Positions 6,421 to 13,958 of a stretch of DNA of 64,000 nt are shown piece after piece. The DNA is taken from the NCBI RefSeq assembly GCF_000153305.1, contig NZ_CH724107.1, forward strand, positions 320,971 through 384,970, given 5' to 3'. The notes beneath the pieces are model-generated. The model did no database searches and was not told the DNA's origin. It worked only from the letters and a program-made list of their open reading frames with translations. Origin of the DNA: Oceanicola granulosus HTCC2516 (lineage in GTDB: Bacteria; Pseudomonadota; Alphaproteobacteria; Rhodobacterales; Rhodobacteraceae). Position numbers and translations under genes: made by a program. The stretch's first letter is position 1. Every line of letters starts with the position of its first letter.

Positions 6421-8229
6421 TCATGGACCGTTCCGGCTTGCTCCACCTGACCGGAGCGATTCCGCCGATCGCGCTGCGCCTTTCGCCGCGACGCCCGAGC
6501 TCGCAGGGGCTCGCGCGGCCTCCGGATTCCTTAAATGAAGCTCGGCCTCGTGTTGGCTCAGGAAGATCTCCCCCGTCAGCTCGTCCAGGAAATGGCTGCG
6601 CTGGAGGCGATCCATGACAGGTCCCTTCACTTCGCTCAGATGCAGTCGGATGCCGGCATCGCGCAGGCGGGTGTTGATCGCCTCGAGCGACTCCAGCGCC
6701 GACAGGTCCACCTCGTTGACCGCCGGGAACATCAGCACCACGTCGGTGAGATCCGGCTTGTCGGCGGCGAAGGCGCCCAGCTGGTCCTCAAGGTAGCGCG
6801 CGTTGGGAAAATAGAGGCTTTCATCCACCCGCAGCGACAGGACGTGCGGCTGTGTTTCTACCTCGTGCCGTAGCACGTTGCGAAAGTGCTCGGTGCCGGA
6901 CACCCGGCCAACCACGGCCATGTGCGGCCGCGAGGTCTTGTAGAGGTGCACAAGGATCGAAGTCACCACCCCCGCTGTCACCCCCAACTCGACCCCGGCA
7001 AACAGCGTCAGCAGGATGGTGACCGAGACGGCGGCGAAATCTGCGCGGCTGAAGGTCCAGGCGCGCGTCAGGATCGACAGGTCTACCAGGCTCAGCACCG
7101 CCACGATGATGGTGGCGGCCAGCGTCGCCTTGGGCAGGTAGTGGATCAGCGGCGTCAGGAACAGCGCCGCCAGCGCAAGGCCGATAGCGGTGAAGGCCCC
7201 GGCCGCCGGCGTCTCGACCCCCGCATCGTAATTAACGACGGAGCGCGAGAAGCCGCCTGTCACCGGGAAGCCGCCGGTGAAGGCCGCGCCCATGTTGGCG
7301 GCGCCGAGGCCGATCAGCTCCTGGTCGGGATCGATGCGCTGGCGCTTCTTGGCGGCCAGGGTCTGGGCGACCGAGATGGATTCGACGAAGCCGATGATCG
7401 AGATCAGCAGGGCGGGCACCGCAAGCTGCCGAAGCAGCTCCGGCGAGACAGAGGGCACGGTGAGCGGAGGCAGGCTTTGCGGCACCTCGCCGACGATGGC
7501 CACGCCCCGCGCCTCAAGATCGAAGGCCCAAACCGCAAGGGTGGTTGCCACGATGGCCAGCACAGGTCCGGTCTTGGCGCCAATATCGGCCGCCCGCGGG
7601 CCGAGACCAGCCCGGCGCAGCAGCGGCTTCAGCCCGCCGCGCACCCAGTAGAGGAACGCCGTGGCCGAGGCGCCGAGCGCGAGGGTGATGACGTTTACCT
7701 CGTCCAGATGCGCCCAAAGGCTTTTCGCGATCTCGAGCAGTGTGTGGCCCTCGGCCTCTATTCCCAGGATGTGCCGTAGCTGGCTGGCGGCGATCAGGAT
7801 GCCGCTGGCGGTGATGAAGCCCGCGATGACAGGGTGCGACAGGAAGTTCGCGAGGAAGCCCAACCGCAGCAGCCCCAAGGCGAGGAGCATCGCGCCGGAC
7901 AGCGCCGCCAGCGTTAGGGCCGCGGCGACGTAGCCTGCGGTGCCGCTCTCGGCGATGTTGCCCACCGCCGCCGCCGTCATCAACGAGACCACGGCCACCG
8001 GTCCCACTGCCAGGGCCCGGGACGTGCCGAAGATCGCATAGAGTAGGATCGGCGCGATGGAGGCGTAGATGCCCGCCTCGGGCGGCATGCCAGCCAGCAG
8101 TGCGTAGGCAAGCGACTGCGGGATCAGCATGATCGTCACGATCACCGCCGCCACCGCATCGCCGGTCAGGGCGGTCCGATCATAGCGGCGGCCCCAGTCG
8201 AGAATCGGGAAGTAGCGTGACAGTGACAT
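6421..8229 (-). CDS. SulP family anion transporter with STAS domain
   Basis: 602 residues. The N-terminal two thirds are hydrophobic with about 10-14 membrane segments and the SulP signature region (MLIPQSLAYALLAGMPPEAG). A C-terminal STAS domain (about residues 435-560) faces the cytoplasm. It probably moves sulfate or a related oxyanion across the inner membrane. Within a sulfide-oxidation operon the likely role is handling the sulfite/sulfate product, which is inference. The ATG at 8229 begins the conserved sequence; an upstream TTG at 8286 would add 19 unlikely residues. Fourth gene of the operon, 60 bases after the preceding MBL gene. Confidence 0.88.
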   Translation of the reverse strand: MSLSRYFPILDWGRRYDRTALTGDAVAAVIVTIMLIPQSLAYALLAGMPPEAGIYASIAPILLYAIFGTSRALAVGPVAVVSLMTAAAVGNIAESGTAGYVAAALTLAALSGAMLLALGLLRLGFLANFLSHPVIAGFITASGILIAASQLRHILGIEAEGHTLLEIAKSLWAHLDEVNVITLALGASATAFLYWVRGGLKPLLRRAGLGPRAADIGAKTGPVLAIVATTLAVWAFDLEARGVAIVGEVPQSLPPLTVPSVSPELLRQLAVPALLISIIGFVESISVAQTLAAKKRQRIDPDQELIGLGAANMGAAFTGGFPVTGGFSRSVVNYDAGVETPAAGAFTAIGLALAALFLTPLIHYLPKATLAATIIVAVLSLVDLSILTRAWTFSRADFAAVSVTILLTLFAGVELGVTAGVVTSILVHLYKTSRPHMAVVGRVSGTEHFRNVLRHEVETQPHVLSLRVDESLYFPNARYLEDQLGAFAADKPDLTDVVLMFPAVNEVDLSALESLEAINTRLRDAGIRLHLSEVKGPVMDRLQRSHFLDELTGEIFLSQHEAELHLRNPEAARAPASSGVAAKGAARSAESLRSGGASRNGP

Positions 8230-8289
8230 GGCGTCAGGTCCGAAATCTTGTTGGAGCGGCGAACGGCCCTGAGACCGCCCGCCCAAGCC

Positions 8290-9207
8290 TCAGTCGAAGC
8301 GGTTCACCGGCAGCTTCAGGTAGTGATTGCCGTCATCCTCCGCCGGCGGCAGGCGCCCGCCCCGCAAATTCACTTGCAGCGCGGCGAGGATGCGGTCGGG
8401 CAGCGGCAGCGTCGCGTCGCGCTCCTGCCGGCGCTTGATGTAGTCGTCGCGGTCCGTGCCGTCCTTGACGTGCTTGTTGTGCGCCTTGTGCTCGTCGACC
8501 GTCGCCTCCCACATCGGCTCGTCCCGGTCGGGTCCGCCATAGTCGTGGCCGACGAAGAGACGCGTGTTGCCCGGCAGGGCCAGGATGTCCTGGATCGAGT
8601 CCCACAATTCGGACGTCTTGCCCCCCGGGAAGTCGGAGCGCGAGGTGCCGACATCAGGCTGCATCAGCGTGTCGTGCACGAAAGCCGCATCGCCGCAGAG
8701 GTAGGTTATCGACCCGAGCGTGTGGCCCGGCGAGAGCATGATCTTCACGTCGAGTTCGCCGATCCTGAAGGTCTCGCCCTCTTCGAACAGCCGGTCGAAG
8801 TCGCGCTCCGGGTCGAACGCCTCGGGCAGGTTGTAAAGATCGGCCCAGATCTTTGCGATTTCGGGAACCAGTGCGCCGATGGCGTTGGGCGCGCCGGTGC
8901 GCTCCTTGAGGTGCGCCGAGGCCATCACATGGTCCGCATGCGGATGGGTGTCGAGAACCCACTCCACCTCCAACCCATTCTCGCGCACAAGATCCAGCAC
9001 CTGGTCCATGCTCTCGGTCGAGAAGCGATAGTTCCGGTGGTCGAAGTTCCAGGCCACGTCGATCAACGCCGCCTTCTTTGTCACCGGGTCGGCGCAGATA
9101 TATTGGATTGAGCCGGTGTCCGGCTCGTAGATGCCCCACACATCGGGGCTGCCGGTCCCGGTGGAGGGCGAGTGGCGGACGACGCGGGACTTCAACGGAT
9201 CGCTCAT
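8290..9207 (-). CDS. MBL-fold hydrolase, persulfide dioxygenase-like
   Basis: 305 residues with the full ligand set HPHADH (His88, His90, Asp92, His93), PGHT (His162), a bridging Asp at 179 and VGHDYGG (His221). The motif spacing and DVGTSRSDFPGG segment fit the ETHE1/Blh persulfide dioxygenase group rather than lactamases. It should oxidise glutathione persulfide or a related thiol persulfide. The ATG at 9207 has AAAGGAG upstream and overlaps the stop of the upstream permease gene (ATGA), so translation is coupled. It is the second dioxygenase-type protein of the same operon. No rhodanese domain is attached to this one. Confidence 0.86.
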   Translation of the reverse strand: MSDPLKSRVVRHSPSTGTGSPDVWGIYEPDTGSIQYICADPVTKKAALIDVAWNFDHRNYRFSTESMDQVLDLVRENGLEVEWVLDTHPHADHVMASAHLKERTGAPNAIGALVPEIAKIWADLYNLPEAFDPERDFDRLFEEGETFRIGELDVKIMLSPGHTLGSITYLCGDAAFVHDTLMQPDVGTSRSDFPGGKTSELWDSIQDILALPGNTRLFVGHDYGGPDRDEPMWEATVDEHKAHNKHVKDGTDRDDYIKRRQERDATLPLPDRILAALQVNLRGGRLPPAEDDGNHYLKLPVNRFD

Positions 9208-9644
9208 TGAGTGGCTCCTTTCGGTGAGAACGGGTTGTCGGGGACGTGGCGGGCGGCCCACATGCCGATCAGCATGAAGGGAACGAAGACAAGAGTGCCA
9301 GTCGCCGCGATCGGCAGGGCGGTAAGCGCCGGGCCCGGGCAAAAGCCGCCTAAACCCCATCCGATCCCGAAGATCGTGGCGCCGACGATGAGCTTGGGCT
9401 CGAGATCGCTCTTCTGGGGGATGCGGAACTCGCTGTCGAAGAACGGCCGCTCACGCGTTCGTGTGAGCCAGGCGAAACCCGGTGCTGTCACCAGTATCGC
9501 GCCTCCCATGACGAAGGCGAGGCTCGGGTCCCAGCTGCCGAAGAGGTCGAGGAAGTTCAGCACCTTGGCCGGGTTGGCCATGCCGGAGACGATCAGGCCG
9601 AGGCCGAAGATCAGGCCGGAGACGAGGGCGAAAAGCTGTTTCAT
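9204..9644 (-). CDS. YeeE/YedE family permease half (PmpB-like)
   Basis: 146 residues, four hydrophobic segments, and the family motif GGFCPGPAL with the cysteine thought to relay sulfur in YeeE/TsuA thiosulfate channels. It starts with Met at 9644, 10 bases after the sister gene. Split two-gene forms (PmpA plus PmpB) are known from bigR operons and are proposed to move sulfide or sulfane-sulfur compounds across the membrane. Here it would pair with the 9655-10083 product. The stop overlaps the start of the MBL gene. Confidence 0.85.
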   Translation of the reverse strand: MKQLFALVSGLIFGLGLIVSGMANPAKVLNFLDLFGSWDPSLAFVMGGAILVTAPGFAWLTRTRERPFFDSEFRIPQKSDLEPKLIVGATIFGIGWGLGGFCPGPALTALPIAATGTLVFVPFMLIGMWAARHVPDNPFSPKGATQ

Positions 9645-9654
9645 GGCGCGAGCC

Positions 9655-10083
9655 TCAGATCAGGTGACGGGTGATAAGAACGGTCGCGAAGGCCGCGGCC
9701 ATGAACACGAGCGTCGCAACGATGGAGCGGGCGGAGCCGCGGGAGATGCCGCAGACCCCATGGCCCGAAGTGCAGCCGCTTCCGAACACGGCGCCGAAGC
9801 CCACAAGAAGGCCGGCGACAGCCATCAGGACGGGACTCGACGGCACCCATTGCTGCGGCCAGTCGCCCGCGATCAGCAGCCACAGCGGGGCCGCCAGCAG
9901 CAGGCCCAGGATGAACAAGGCCGAAACGCCCCGCGCCTCGCCATCGCTGCCGCGCGCAAAGATGCGCGAAGTCAGACCGCTAATGCCGGCGATCCGGCCG
10001 TTGGTGGCCATCAGCAGCACCGCCGACGCGCCGATCATCATGCCGCCGCCAAGCGACAGCCAGGGGGTAAACGTGGTTTCCAT
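9655..10083 (-). CDS. YeeE/YedE family permease half (PmpA-like)
   Basis: 142 residues, four hydrophobic segments, and the motif FGSGCTSGHGVCG characteristic of the first half of YeeE/YedE transporters, with two cysteines suited to relaying thiosulfate or polysulfide sulfur. It is the first gene of the minus-strand sulfide operon and starts 96 bases from the divergent ArsR-type repressor. It should assemble with the adjacent PmpB-like half in the inner membrane. Substrate (sulfide, thiosulfate or another sulfur anion) cannot be told from sequence. Confidence 0.85.
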   Translation of the reverse strand: METTFTPWLSLGGGMMIGASAVLLMATNGRIAGISGLTSRIFARGSDGEARGVSALFILGLLLAAPLWLLIAGDWPQQWVPSSPVLMAVAGLLVGFGAVFGSGCTSGHGVCGISRGSARSIVATLVFMAAAFATVLITRHLI

Positions 10084-10120
10084 CTCTCGGCTCCGTGATG
10101 GCGCGCAGGAGCGAGCGCGC

Positions 10121-10166
10121 TTGATGTCGTCTACCGGCCAATATATATCTAATTATGAATATTCAA
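10121..10166. promoter_or_regulatory. Overlapping divergent promoters and probable SqrR/BigR operator
   Basis: AT-rich island between the permease operon and the repressor. Plus strand: TTGATG (10121-10126), 17 bases, TATATC (10144-10149). Minus strand: TTGAAT (complement of 10161-10166), 17 bases, TATTGG (complement of 10138-10143). The palindrome GAATATTC lies at 10157-10164, so a bound repressor would block both promoters. Operator identity is inferred from position. Confidence 0.55.
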
Positions 10167-10179
10167 GGTGGAGAATGTA

Positions 10180-10479
10180 ATGTCCGGCGACGACCTGCTC
10201 GAGGGCGACATCAAAAGAGCCTCGGAGCTGATGAAGATGCTGGCCTCCGAAGGCCGCTTGCGAATTCTATGCCGCCTGGTGGAAGGCGAGCGCTCCGTCG
10301 GCGAGCTCGCACAGGCCTGCGGCGTCGCTCAGCCCACCATGTCCCAGCAACTCAAGCGGCTGAAGGATGCGGGCCTGATCGAGAGGCGACGGAACAGCCA
10401 GACGATCTATTATCGCCTGTCGGGAACTGAGGCCGCGGCGGTGCTGGAAACCCTGCACAGGTTGTATTGCGCGCAATAG
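10180..10479 (+). CDS. ArsR-family sulfide/persulfide-responsive repressor (SqrR/BigR type)
   Basis: 99 residues, winged helix-turn-helix (about 22-80) with recognition helix QPTMSQQLKRLK. Cys31 (in RILCRL) and Cys97 (in RLYCAQ) are 66 residues apart, the same separation as the Cys41/Cys107 pair reported for Rhodobacter SqrR. Polysulfide cross-linking of that pair releases DNA. Cys47 is an extra cysteine. The ATG at 10180 is chosen because GGAG is six bases upstream; a GTG at 10168 is possible but overlaps that site. It is divergent from the sulfide operon, which it probably represses until reactive sulfur appears, and probably also represses itself. Confidence 0.88.
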   Translation: MSGDDLLEGDIKRASELMKMLASEGRLRILCRLVEGERSVGELAQACGVAQPTMSQQLKRLKDAGLIERRRNSQTIYYRLSGTEAAAVLETLHRLYCAQ

Positions 10480-10567
10480 GAAGAGGCCGACCACGACCAA
10501 GCCGCCTTGTCCCCGTGTAAAGCGATGGTCGACAACATCGCCAGCAGGGATCGAGATCGCCGAAAGG

Positions 10568-11815
10568 TCACGCAGAATCTACGCACCCTGCCGCCCGCAG
10601 GGTCCATCGCCATCCTGCAAGTTTATCTCCTTCCTGCTCAACGTGCTCATAGCGATAAAGACATCCGCCATTCTTGTGACCCGAGTGTTTGGCAACGAAA
10701 GCTGCTGCCATCCCCATCTCGAAAAGCCGGGTGATACCTTCGTGTCGCAGGTCGTGGAAACGTAGATCCTCAATCTCGAGCGAGTCGCGGTGGCGACGCC
10801 ACGCTGTTCCGACCGATGCTGCCTTGAATGGAAATATGAACTCACCGTCTCGAGGCATAGAGAGGATGATCGCCATGGCTTCGTCGGTTAGACTACACCA
10901 GACGTCATTGCCCTTCTTCTTCTTCGGATGTTTCATGTCTCGAACCAGGATTTCCTGCTTCTCGACGCGTAGGTCCTCCCAGCGAAGCCGGCATATCTCT
11001 CCCAAACGCCGACAGCTATAAATGGCGAATACGATAATCTTCGCGAGGGGAATTTTCTGTCTTTTGTTGGCAGCCGCCGCGTCAAGAATCCTGTTCAGTT
11101 CATCGATCGTGGGTCGGCGATCCCGTTCTTCTGAGCGGGCGAGTATCTCGTCTTCCCATAGGTGTTCCATGGCCTCTCTCATGGCGGCAATTGGAAGAGA
11201 GAAGCCACGCCTCGAGGCCCATTGCAGCGTGTTCACAAGTATCGTGAGATACCCCGCAACGGTCTGCGGTTGCCGCTCTTCCGCAAGCATGTCGTCCGCG
11301 AGCTCAGTCAGACTTTCCAGGGATAAGTCGGACAGCTTCTTCTTTCCAAAGTCGCTTTTCATGACCCAGACGAGTTGTTGCTTCGCCGATCGGCCCAGGT
11401 TCTTGTGCTTGGCCAAGCGAGCAGAAATTGCGTCAGCCACCGTATCTCCATTTCGGGCCACAAACTCGACACCATCGATTTCGATCTCGGCAAGCTTTCG
11501 CTTCTTCCACTTCCTCGCCATCGCGAGCTTAGAGAAGGTCTTGGTGAAGCTCATGCTTTTCCCAGAGGCGGCTTTCCGGATCTGCACACGATAGGACAGC
11601 TTGTCGTTTTTGCCGCGGATCTCTTGAATGTTCGGCTCGACACTGCGAGATCTACCTTTCTTCTTGCGGCGCCGGTCGGCCGATGCCCGAGAGCAAGTAT
11701 CAAGAGGTGGCTTTGCGCTGTGCGAGGCTTCGGCATCGACCGTCAGTGCTGCGACAGAGGTTGCCGGGCGGGGAGTCAGTTGGGAGTTGGGAAAGGTGAT
11801 GATCTCTGCGGACAT
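10568..11815 (-). CDS. Tyrosine recombinase, probable dusA-targeting island integrase
   Basis: 415 residues. Basic, lysine/arginine-rich N-terminal arm-binding region (about 45-110), a core-binding SAM-like domain (about 125-220) and a catalytic domain with Arg270 (CRRLGEIC), Lys295 (MKHP), His354 and Arg357 (HDLRHEG), His380 (SGHK) and nucleophile Tyr389 (YRYEH). The ribosome site AAGGAAG precedes the ATG. It lies 218 bases from and divergent to dusA, the arrangement described for integrases that insert islands in the 5' end of dusA. GC and codon use are lower than in the genes to its right. It should integrate and excise the element whose right end is at dusA. Confidence 0.85.
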   Translation of the reverse strand: MSAEIITFPNSQLTPRPATSVAALTVDAEASHSAKPPLDTCSRASADRRRKKKGRSRSVEPNIQEIRGKNDKLSYRVQIRKAASGKSMSFTKTFSKLAMARKWKKRKLAEIEIDGVEFVARNGDTVADAISARLAKHKNLGRSAKQQLVWVMKSDFGKKKLSDLSLESLTELADDMLAEERQPQTVAGYLTILVNTLQWASRRGFSLPIAAMREAMEHLWEDEILARSEERDRRPTIDELNRILDAAAANKRQKIPLAKIIVFAIYSCRRLGEICRLRWEDLRVEKQEILVRDMKHPKKKKGNDVWCSLTDEAMAIILSMPRDGEFIFPFKAASVGTAWRRHRDSLEIEDLRFHDLRHEGITRLFEMGMAAAFVAKHSGHKNGGCLYRYEHVEQEGDKLAGWRWTLRAAGCVDSA

Positions 11816-12033
11816 GTGGAGCTTCCTTATTCTGTCTCAGGCGGAAGGTTGGTCCGGGTCCGGAAACCCGGAAATCGAGGTGCTGAGGCTTTCGCGGAGG
11901 TCCTCTTGACCGTGAAGGAAGTTGACCGACCAAATTGCTACGGCGTAGCAACTCTGCTCGTGGAACCCGGGAAAACCCGGCATAACGCGGAGAAATGCGC
12001 TGATTCCGAGTTCTTGAGGCAGCAGCTATCGTT

Positions 12034-13050
12034 ATGAATACTGCTTTGAAATCAGATGCTTGCGCTGCATCGCGGCTTTCCGTGGCACCCATGATGGACT
12101 GGACCGATCGGCATTGCCGCTACTTCCACCGGCTGCTGAGCCGGGAGGCGCTGCTCTATACCGAGATGGTGACCGCGCCGGCGCTGGTGCGGGGTGGGGC
12201 GGTGCATCTGCTGGAGCACGATCCGGCGGAGCATCCCGTGGCGTTGCAGCTCGGCGGGTCCGATCCGGCGGAGCTGGCCGAGGCGGCGCGGCTCGGGGCG
12301 GCGGCGGGGTATGACGAGATCAACCTCAATTGCGGCTGCCCCTCGGACCGGGTGCAGTCGGGGACGTTCGGGGCGGTGTTGATGAATGCGCCCGAGCGGG
12401 TGGCGGAGTGCTGCGCCGCGATGATCGGCGCGCAGCCGCGCGAGGTGACGGTGAAGTGCCGCATCGGGGTCGACGAGCAGGTGCCCGAGGAGGTGCTGCC
12501 GCGCTTTCTCGAGGCGGTCGCGGCGGCCGGGGTGCGGCGGGTGGCGATCCATGCGCGCAAGGCGTGGCTGCAGGGGCTGTCGCCGAAGGAGAACCGCGAC
12601 GTGCCGCCGCTCGACTACGACCTTGTCGTGGCGATGAAGGCGGCGTTCCCCGGGCTGCACATCTCGATAAACGGCGGCATCGCGACGCTCGACGCGGCGC
12701 GGGCATTGCTGGCGCGGGGGCTCGACGGGGCGATGGTCGGGCGCGCCGCCTACCACGAGCCGGCGGCGATCCTGCTGCCCGCCGACGCGGCGATCTTCGG
12801 GCGCGCGAGCGAGATGACCGCCGAGGATGCGGCGCTGGCGATGCTGCCCTACATCGAGCGCCACCTCGCGGGCGAGGGCGGGCGGCTGATCCAGGTGACG
12901 CGCCACATGCTCGGCCTGTTCGCCGGACGCCCCGGCGCGCGGGCCTGGCGGCGGCACCTGTCGGAGAACGGCACGCGGCCGGGCGCGGGGCCGGAGGTGG
13001 TCGAGGCGGCGCTGGCGCTGGTGCGGCAGGCGGGGTCGCAGGCGGCCTGA
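12034..13050 (+). CDS. dusA: tRNA-dihydrouridine synthase A
   Basis: 338-residue flavoprotein that reduces uridines 20/20a in the tRNA D-loop. Evidence: N-terminal SVAPMMDWTDRH, the NLNCGCPSDRVQ motif with catalytic Cys102, the KCRIGVD strand and INGGI phosphate-binding segment of the TIM barrel. Length fits DusA. The first roughly ten residues are unlike usual DusA starts and come from AT-richer DNA, consistent with an island having replaced the original 5' end without destroying the gene. A TSUP-type exporter follows on the same strand. Confidence 0.92.
   Translation: MNTALKSDACAASRLSVAPMMDWTDRHCRYFHRLLSREALLYTEMVTAPALVRGGAVHLLEHDPAEHPVALQLGGSDPAELAEAARLGAAAGYDEINLNCGCPSDRVQSGTFGAVLMNAPERVAECCAAMIGAQPREVTVKCRIGVDEQVPEEVLPRFLEAVAAAGVRRVAIHARKAWLQGLSPKENRDVPPLDYDLVVAMKAAFPGLHISINGGIATLDAARALLARGLDGAMVGRAAYHEPAAILLPADAAIFGRASEMTAEDAALAMLPYIERHLAGEGGRLIQVTRHMLGLFAGRPGARAWRRHLSENGTRPGAGPEVVEAALALVRQAGSQAA
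12055..12115. other. Predicted island right attachment site (attR) inside dusA 5' end
   Basis: AT-rich sequence up to about 12060 gives way within the first dusA codons to the GC-rich core chromosome. The junction covers the segment coding for LSVAPMMDWTDRH, the conserved dusA stretch known as an integration target. The island would supply the first codons and promoter. No second copy of this segment was seen in bases 1-12000, so the left site is presumably outside the window. Confidence 0.5.
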
Positions 13051-13128
13051 ACCGCGCCGACGACCGAGCCCCTTGTTGGCGCCGTGCATTCGGGTCAGGT
13101 AGCGGACGACCGGCCCGAGGAGCGCGCG

Positions 13129-13953
13129 ATGGAAGACATGTCCCTGTTGCTGACGATGGCGGCGCTGCTGCTGGGCATCGGCGCCTTCGCCGGGGTGCTC
13201 GCGGGGCTGCTCGGGGTCGGGGGCGGCATCGTGCTGGTGCCGGCCTTCTTCTACGCCTTCGCCACGCTCGGCTACGACAGCCCCGAGCTGATGCGGATGT
13301 GCCTGGCGACGTCGCTCGCCACGATCATCGTCACCTCCGTGCGCTCGCTGCTCGCCCACAACCGGCGCGGCGCGGTGGAGTGGGACATCCTGAAGGGCTG
13401 GGCGCTCGGCATCGCGCTCGGCGCGGTGGCGGGGGTGGCCGTCGCGGCCAGCCTGCGCTCGCAGACACTGCAGGCGATCTTCGGCGGGCTCGCGAGCGTC
13501 GTCGGCCTCTACATGCTGTTCGGCCGGCCGCACTGGCGCGTCGCCGAACGGATGCCGGAGGGGCCGGTGCGCTGGGTGCTGTCGCCGCTCATCGGCTTTC
13601 TGTCGGTGCTGATGGGGATCGGCGGCGGCTCGTTCGGGGTGCCGGTGATGAGCCTGCACAACGTGCCCATCCACCGCGCCGTGGCGACGGCGGCGGGGTT
13701 CGGCGTCATCATCGCGGTGCCGTCGGTGGCTGGCTTCCTGCTGGTGCCGATGTCACCGGACGTGCGCCCGCCGCTGACGCTGGGAGCGGTCAACCTCGTC
13801 GCCTTCGGGCTGGTCATCGCGATGACGCTGATCACCGCGCCCTGGGGCGCGGCGCTGGCGCACCGGATGGATCCGGGCCCGCTCAAGCGCGTCTTCGGCG
13901 CCTTCCTCCTGCTCGTCGCGCTCAACATGGTCCGCCGCGCGCTGGCCGGCTAG
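13129..13953 (+). CDS. TSUP (TauE/SafE) family sulfite/anion exporter
   Basis: 274 residues with eight hydrophobic segments and the duplicated TSUP signatures GLLGVGGGIVLVP (N-half) and MGIGGGSFGVPVM (C-half). It sits in the inner membrane and probably exports small organic or sulfur oxyanions; the substrate is not evident. The ATG at 13129 is preceded by GAGGAG and starts just before the first membrane helix. An in-frame upstream start at 13084 would add 15 polar residues with no ribosome site. It lies on the core side of dusA and is not part of the island sulfur operon. Confidence 0.85.
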   Translation: MEDMSLLLTMAALLLGIGAFAGVLAGLLGVGGGIVLVPAFFYAFATLGYDSPELMRMCLATSLATIIVTSVRSLLAHNRRGAVEWDILKGWALGIALGAVAGVAVAASLRSQTLQAIFGGLASVVGLYMLFGRPHWRVAERMPEGPVRWVLSPLIGFLSVLMGIGGGSFGVPVMSLHNVPIHRAVATAAGFGVIIAVPSVAGFLLVPMSPDVRPPLTLGAVNLVAFGLVIAMTLITAPWGAALAHRMDPGPLKRVFGAFLLLVALNMVRRALAG

Positions 13954-13958
13954 GCAGC

